From Anthostomella pinea (lineage: Eukaryota; Ascomycota; Sordariomycetes; Xylariales; Xylariaceae), in assembly GCA_963556695.1 (NCBI GenBank), contig CAUWAG010000020.1, positions 4,340,001 through 4,404,000 on the forward strand: a stretch of DNA of 64,000 bases, read 5' to 3'. Below, in pieces: positions 58,401 through 64,000 of the stretch. Each line of letters begins with the position of its first letter. The stretch's first letter is position 1. The notes below the pieces were generated by a model, which had not been told where the DNA came from, did no database searches, and saw only the letters and a program-made list of their open reading frames with translations. The translations under genes and the position numbers were made by a program.

Positions 58401-61145
58401 GTGCGTTTCGTTCGGCCCTTCAACCCTTCCACGCTTCATTCCTTTCGTCGAATCGTGACATCGCCCCTACAGCGCCGGTGATCATGTGATGCATTGTCGT
58501 GGTTAAAACCGACACGAATAACTCTAGACCGCCCAATGAGATTGTCTCCGTTTCTCGGTGCTGCCGCATGTGTTGCTTGGTAAGCCGCACGTTCACAATC
58601 ACCAGCTTGTCTGCTTGTTTGCTGCGTGGGATGGTGCCGTTTCCGAACGGCAAGTCATGGCATAGCCGATCGGGGCTACATCTATTATCAAACATGCTCG
58701 CTTGAGTGGCGGAGTGATTGGTTCGTTGGTTGGTTATGATGCGACTCGATGAGAGGCATCCTTCATCCTTCGTCTAACGGCATGATTTAGCCGTGAACTA
58801 CGCTAACCAAAGTCCCAGCCAGCCTCTTGCAGTTCGGATATCGTCAACATGCTTGGGGACCCCCAACCCTGCACGGCGAAACCTGCCGGACTTTGCCGGG
58901 TGTGCAGCATAGGAACATATCCGTGGTACTATACCACTATATCCGCGATGCGTGACTCAGCGTGAGCCGCGTTCTTGGATGGGTCGCAACAGCCTACTTG
59001 GCATGGAGTACGAGTCAGGGAAGCTTTCGACGTCAGGTCGCGATGCATGGTCCTATCGTTCGTGTACAGGCCTGATACCATCTTCACGGTGGTCACGCTC
59101 TGCTCATTCATTGCTTCTGTGCTGGACTGCAACATTTCATGCAAGGCCTTTTCAAGAGCCCTCCTATAACCGGGTTCACTGATCGTACAACCAAGGTTAT
59201 TTGCAGCCATCAACATGCATGCGGCAGGAGAGCCCGATGATCATATACCTTATCCTTGGCTTCTGTGTGAACACTGACCGATGATACACTCCTCGCTGGT
59301 TGCTCACCAAGCCAAGCTACCTACCGGCGCAGCCAAGGATCCGTTCGTGTGCTGTCATCATGTCAGCTTTGACTTTAAGCTGGCTTGGAAAGTAACGATG
59401 ATTTTCTGGTTTCCTGGCGTGGCCGGACGCTATTACGTGAGTAGCAACTCAACAGCCATCAGAGTCACTGATCCAATGGTATGAACTATGCATTCGTAAC
59501 ATCATGATGGACTGATGAGCGAGACCGTGCGAGCAGACGATGCACCTCTGAAAGGCATAGCGATAGAGCGTGTTACAGAATGATAAAAAAAACGTTCGAG
59601 GCCAGCATCGATTCAGGAACACGACACGCAAGCCTGACCCCTGAGTCAAACGAAACAGTCCCAAAACGGTCAAGATGCTCTCTAGCTTGGCCCCGGGGTC
59701 GTCACTAGACGCCCTAGCTGGATGCCAAGAGGGGTCGTCACTGTCTGCTCAGCTGATTCCTTCGCGAGTTCGCTCGACTCTACGAGGGACGAGGGACGAT
59801 CAGGCCAAAAATACATGCCGAAAGTCGCCAGGCAGTATCCCTTGTCGACATGCTCCGTTGGAAACGCAAGATGAAAAGGATCCTCAGTGTTTCCTGTATT
59901 GGCAGCTGAAACTCCTGCCGGCAACCTCTGCCGATGAGGTGCTCTAGCGTGGCAATTGTTCGCTGCCTCAGCCTGAGCAGGATCCTGATCTCTGCCATTT
60001 GACGAGCCAAAAAAAGACCGCAGTCACAATGAAGGAAGGAAGTCGGTCTACAAACTGGGAATGTGACGGCGACAGTGCTGCTAGCGCCAGATCCGATTTC
60101 CTGGAACGAGGCATCGCCGGGAGGTACCTAGTCTGTCTCTTGGATTCGCTAGACAGACAGACAGGCGAGACAGGTTCAGGTCGTCAAAAGTTCAAAACCA
60201 CGAATCCGTCGCATCCTGACACGAGGGACACGAGTACCATTGCCCCCGCTAACCTTGTGGAGTGGGCCATAGAAACAAGAATACGCCTGATGATTGATCT
60301 GACTAGAAGAGTGGATTCGACCGTGGCAGTCGGGACCCTGAAGGTGATCCCAGGCCTGGGAATAGGACCCCAAATCCACAACCACTGCCACGGGTTGGCG
60401 GCGCAAAACTACCTTACCTACCTGTGGACACGCGGCGACACGGCCACTGCGGCGCCGCTGCCTTTCTCAGCCTCCAAAAGGTGGACGGACGGGATCTGAA
60501 CCCATCCTGTGTAACCGCCATCAGATGTCTCCATTCCTTCCACCGACGTTCTACGGACGGGGTCCAAGATGCGGCTCAGAGGAGGAGTCGACTCCTCAAC
60601 CTTCAACGGCCGGGCTCCACCTCGCACATGGCATCCGGCGGGCATCACCCTCGCACCGCACATCTGCATGGTTTATATAGATTGTGACGAGCGACAGCAT
60701 GTCAGCATCACTCTACTATCGAGTCTGTCAGTTAACGTCTCTTCGACGTACGACGCGATGCCAGGTTGCTCGTCTATTCTAAGCGGGTGCCCCTCCTTTT
60801 GGACCTTTTGTAACATGGTAATAAATAAACGAAAGTTGGCGAATCCTTCTATGTAGGCACCTACAAACCTGCCAGGCTGCATCGATAGGTAGGTATGGGC
60901 AGTACGTGGTTAGCATACTCTATATCTGTACGTAACCACTGCTTTAAATAGGTATTCAGGATCTCCTACCGGCAGTACGGCAGTTTACTCGGATGCCGTT
61001 GATCGGTTGTCGAGACTATTGTGGTTTCATGCACAAGCCATCAGTATCAGTGTCCATGTTTAACTCCTTGCGGAGCAGCAATGCTCAAGCTTTGAAAATG
61101 CTGTCGATATGTCTATGAACTAACTGTATGCAAGAGAGATATGCA

Positions 61146-61168
61146 ACTACTACTACTACTACTACTAC
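61146..61168. repeat. ACT trinucleotide microsatellite
   Basis: Seven to eight ACT/CTA units in non-coding DNA. Confidence 0.9.
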
Positions 61169-62380
61169 GTTGAAGTTACATTCATGCATAGACATCTGCA
61201 CATCAACCTGACTTGTATCGTGAGCCAATTGTATGCCCAATATGGTATCTGGCTCGCTGACCCGAAAAGCAGTCGACTGCGGGTCTGTGGCGCTTTCAAG
61301 AATATCGCTGCATTGCACAAGTACCCATCTGCCCACTCAAGCATGGATCAGGGATAATCCATTGAGGAGGTGTGGAATCTTATGAAGAGAATCTCCACAT
61401 GCCACATGTTATAAGCAACGGCGGCCCACGAGAGCTTCACGAGACGATTGCGGTCGTATGCTGCATCACACTACATAATGTCAACCTTCGGCATTAGTTT
61501 CGACCATCTTGTTCGCTTACCGACCTGACTGAATAATCAGCAACTTACTACAGAGCGCCAGACGACATAAACTCTTGACGCGTGACTAAGGTACACAGTA
61601 CACAGAGGTAGCTGCTTCGGTCGGCGACAAGAGCTCAACGTCATCCTGCAACACCCCTAGCTTTCAACCCTAGGCGCCAAGCCGCAGGGTCTCAGTCAGT
61701 CTAGGCTACATCAGGGTAGAGATCGCCTCTCTTAGCGCTGCGGAAGATACCCAACTGAGCTTAACGTGCTAGCCCCTGCGGTCTACGGTGCGGAATCAGA
61801 CTCCCAATACAGTACATGCACTTGTTTTGTACTGGTACGCCCCGTTCTAGCGGTCAGCTTGGGGGTCGAAGTCTCCAAGCAGGACAGGAATCTTGCATCA
61901 TGATTAACCAGACAGTCCTGGCCGAGCTTCCACCGAGAGCCTATTATACTATCATGGGCATCTGCTCGCCATCGTCGTGTGCAACCGTTGCAATTTGTTT
62001 CTCAGCAAATCATCATTACATGGCGACTATTTCGTCTTCTTACCTCGTGTGAATCTGACCACTTTTTGGTCATCCCGCCTCCGTCTTCGCACCGAGACTG
62101 AACTGAACGTCGTGGCCTATTCCCGCTGCTTCATTTCCGGGAATAACTTATCAGCGTTTCCTCCCACATCACGTCGCAAGGGCCGCAGCGCCTCACAAGA
62201 GTGCGAGTCAACCTCGTCGCACATGCTGACTAGAAAATACTTTCGGCGAAGCTTGCCGGACTCGGGCAAGGCCAGACGACCTGTCACCGACGCTGTGCCG
62301 CCGGCATGCTCGTCACTTTTTGCACTGTCATCTCATCAGCTTGCTCCTGGACAACGCTCTCGATGCAATTTCAGCAATTT

Positions 62381-62403
62381 CAGCAGCAGCAGCAGCAGCA
62401 GCA
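62381..62403. repeat. CAG trinucleotide microsatellite
   Basis: Seven tandem CAG units in non-coding DNA. Confidence 0.9.
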
Positions 62404-64000
62404 CCAAAGCCAGCCAAGGAAGCCCAGCTCCAGGATCGGACTCGACTGCAGGCGCACCAAGATGACAAGTCGGGAAATAATGACTGAACAGACCGCTCAC
62501 GCACAACTTGCTCTGGTCTCCAGCACACGGTTTCTACATGCTGCAGGCCAGTACATCTCGCTTGTCTACATGTCGGTCTGACATCAGGGCAACCTTCAAC
62601 TGACACGTCTTGACGTTCCAGGGAACACCTGATGTCCCGTCTGAGTCCCAGAGATTAATAACAACCGGGCTTCCAGTTTGGGCAAGCCGCAACCCCAACC
62701 TCTGCAGAAGATCCTGACCATATTCGCTATGCGCTGCAGTTTGATATGTTTCGTCCAGCTGTCTAAACCGCAAGTGGATCGGCTACGCAACTTCTCCTCA
62801 ATTTATGCATATCGGCCTATAAATGATTGCTACGTCGCCCAGCCCGCTCGTGTCGAGCCTCCATCCTGCCCAAGCAACAACTTGCTATACCAAGCTCCAG
62901 CTATACACACAGCAACACGTCACGCTCTCTCAAAATAGTCGAGATCTTAGTTGACAAGATCCAAAAGATAATCTCATCCTTTGAGGCTGAGCGGCTGATT
63001 TTAGCTCAAGGATCAGAAGCGGAGGAATGCTTCTCGAACGTAGCCATGGATTCTGTAGGAGTCGACTACTGCCTATGATCCTGCAGTGGAATTCGAGGTC
63101 TGACCTATCAACTTCCAAGTCAATCTTCACAAACAGCCGCGGCCTCACAAAGGTCACAAGTAATTCCAAACGGCCACCGCTTGTGTGCTTGCGCTTGTGA
63201 CGCGGTAATATTTTCGAAGACAAGCCTGTGGTGGTCACGAACTGTTACCACACGTATTGTGGCGGTATGATGTACTGGGGTGTGGTGGCATCCCCCGGCC
63301 TTTTCGGGATTTGCTCGAGTCATGTCCTGCTCACCGCTGACCACGAGCAAGTCGACCGAAGTGAGTGTGTGGAACACAGACCGTACGTTTCCGCACTCCA
63401 GACTTTCACACGACTCGTTCGTGAACTGTCTTTGCCCTGCACAGTTAGTTGCCTTCAGCCCTGGATCCGATCCAAGCTGCATTGCCTTTGGGTAAACATC
63501 GTAGACATCGAATCTGCCAAGGGCTTCAGGGCCGATTATCCTTCTAATAAGGGTTCATCGGGATTTGACTAGGCCCTGCAGGCGTTGATCCAGCATACGA
63601 GGTAGCCTGTGCTTTTCCGTCTATGGAAAACCACTCTGAAGCCATCGGCAGGCTTCCAGACCGTACCTATTGGCAGAGCCAAACCCAAAACAACAACGTC
63701 GGTCTGCTGAAGGATGTCGGAATTTCTCCGACAGATCTTGACAAACTACCGGCAGGCAGGATCCGTTAGAGGCAACGTCGGTTGAGACTATCCGATACTA
63801 TCAGGCTTCAGTGGAGGAACAGGCTTGATCCTGTTAACGCAAATTTGTCGGTTCGTTCTCCGCAAACATCCGCTGAGGATGGCGTCTTGGTATCTTCGAT
63901 GTTGTTGATGCTTTTTATATCCATCACGCGTCAGATCCTCCGCTGCTACCAGCGCGTCAAACTGAATCAAGGGTCTCCTTGCGAGCTCGCCGGAGGTTCA

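Larger units (their letters stand above)
58401..64000. other. 5.6 kb right flank with no supported gene
   Basis: Both strands were read; all open frames are under about 170 codons, overlap each other, and carry no recognisable domain. GC is normal, so the stretch is not heavily RIP-mutated. Small repeats occur at 61146-61168 (ACT) and 62381-62403 (CAG). It could contain non-coding RNAs, or rapidly diverged or multi-intron genes I could not assemble by eye. Confidence 0.45.

Noticed and set aside
60480..60560. tRNA-like sequence on the minus strand (GGGTTCAGATCCC with a possible TTTT terminator)
   Set aside because: The T-arm folds, but acceptor and anticodon arms of proper length do not; likely a coincidence.
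1..64000. CRISPR arrays, operons or bacterial-type signals
   Set aside because: The window is fungal nuclear DNA; the only spaced repeats are micro- and minisatellites and decayed transposon pieces.

Overview
The window is nuclear DNA from a filamentous ascomycete (Pezizomycotina, probably a Sordariomycete; genus not determinable). The evidence is short GT-AG introns of about 50-90 bases with CTAAC-type branch sites, fungus-specific protein families, and AT-rich tracts alternating abruptly with GC-rich genes, the usual look of repeat-induced point mutation (RIP). All gene models were spliced by hand from the sequence. For each recognised multi-exon gene the exon lengths add to an intact reading frame.

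Left flank, 1-8.5 kb: an AT-rich block (1-880), then a decayed DUF3435 tyrosine-recombinase gene of the Starship-captain/Crypton-like family (about 1.33-3.6 kb, with RIP-like stop codons), a cluster of short direct repeats, an unidentified secreted-protein candidate (4.57-5.44 kb), and 3 kb without a supportable gene.

Core, 8.5-28.1 kb: egt1 (ergothioneine synthesis), the eIF2B alpha subunit, an AT-rich repeat island (14.5-15.8 kb), a 2EXR-domain protein, a queuine tRNA-ribosyltransferase catalytic subunit, a GPI-anchored cysteine-rich surface protein, a small charged protein, Rrg7, Med21 and an Sdt1-type HAD nucleotidase. Rrg7 and Med21 are divergent; Med21 and the nucleotidase are convergent.

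Core, 28.1-54.8 kb: a 912-residue disordered nuclear-type protein, a multi-KH RNA-binding protein, an AANAT/Paa1-like acetyltransferase, a second repeat island (42.9-43.8 kb) that begins with a 36-base G run and shares a dispersed repeat with the first island, then NOG1 and orotate phosphoribosyltransferase (divergent), a 68-residue membrane protein with a 14-base first exon, and a C2H2 plus fungal-transcription-factor-domain regulator.

Right flank, 54.8-64 kb: the long upstream region of the transcription factor followed by about 9 kb in which no gene could be supported.

Most genes are unrelated housekeeping functions (translation, ribosome assembly, transcription, pyrimidine synthesis, mitochondrial upkeep), so no operon-like pathway is seen. 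The most unusual parts are the DUF3435 relic and its neighbourhood, the two islands that share a repeat, the duplicated cysteine module of the surface protein, the glycine-rich insert in the TGT zinc site, and the 14- and 22-base exons in egt1.
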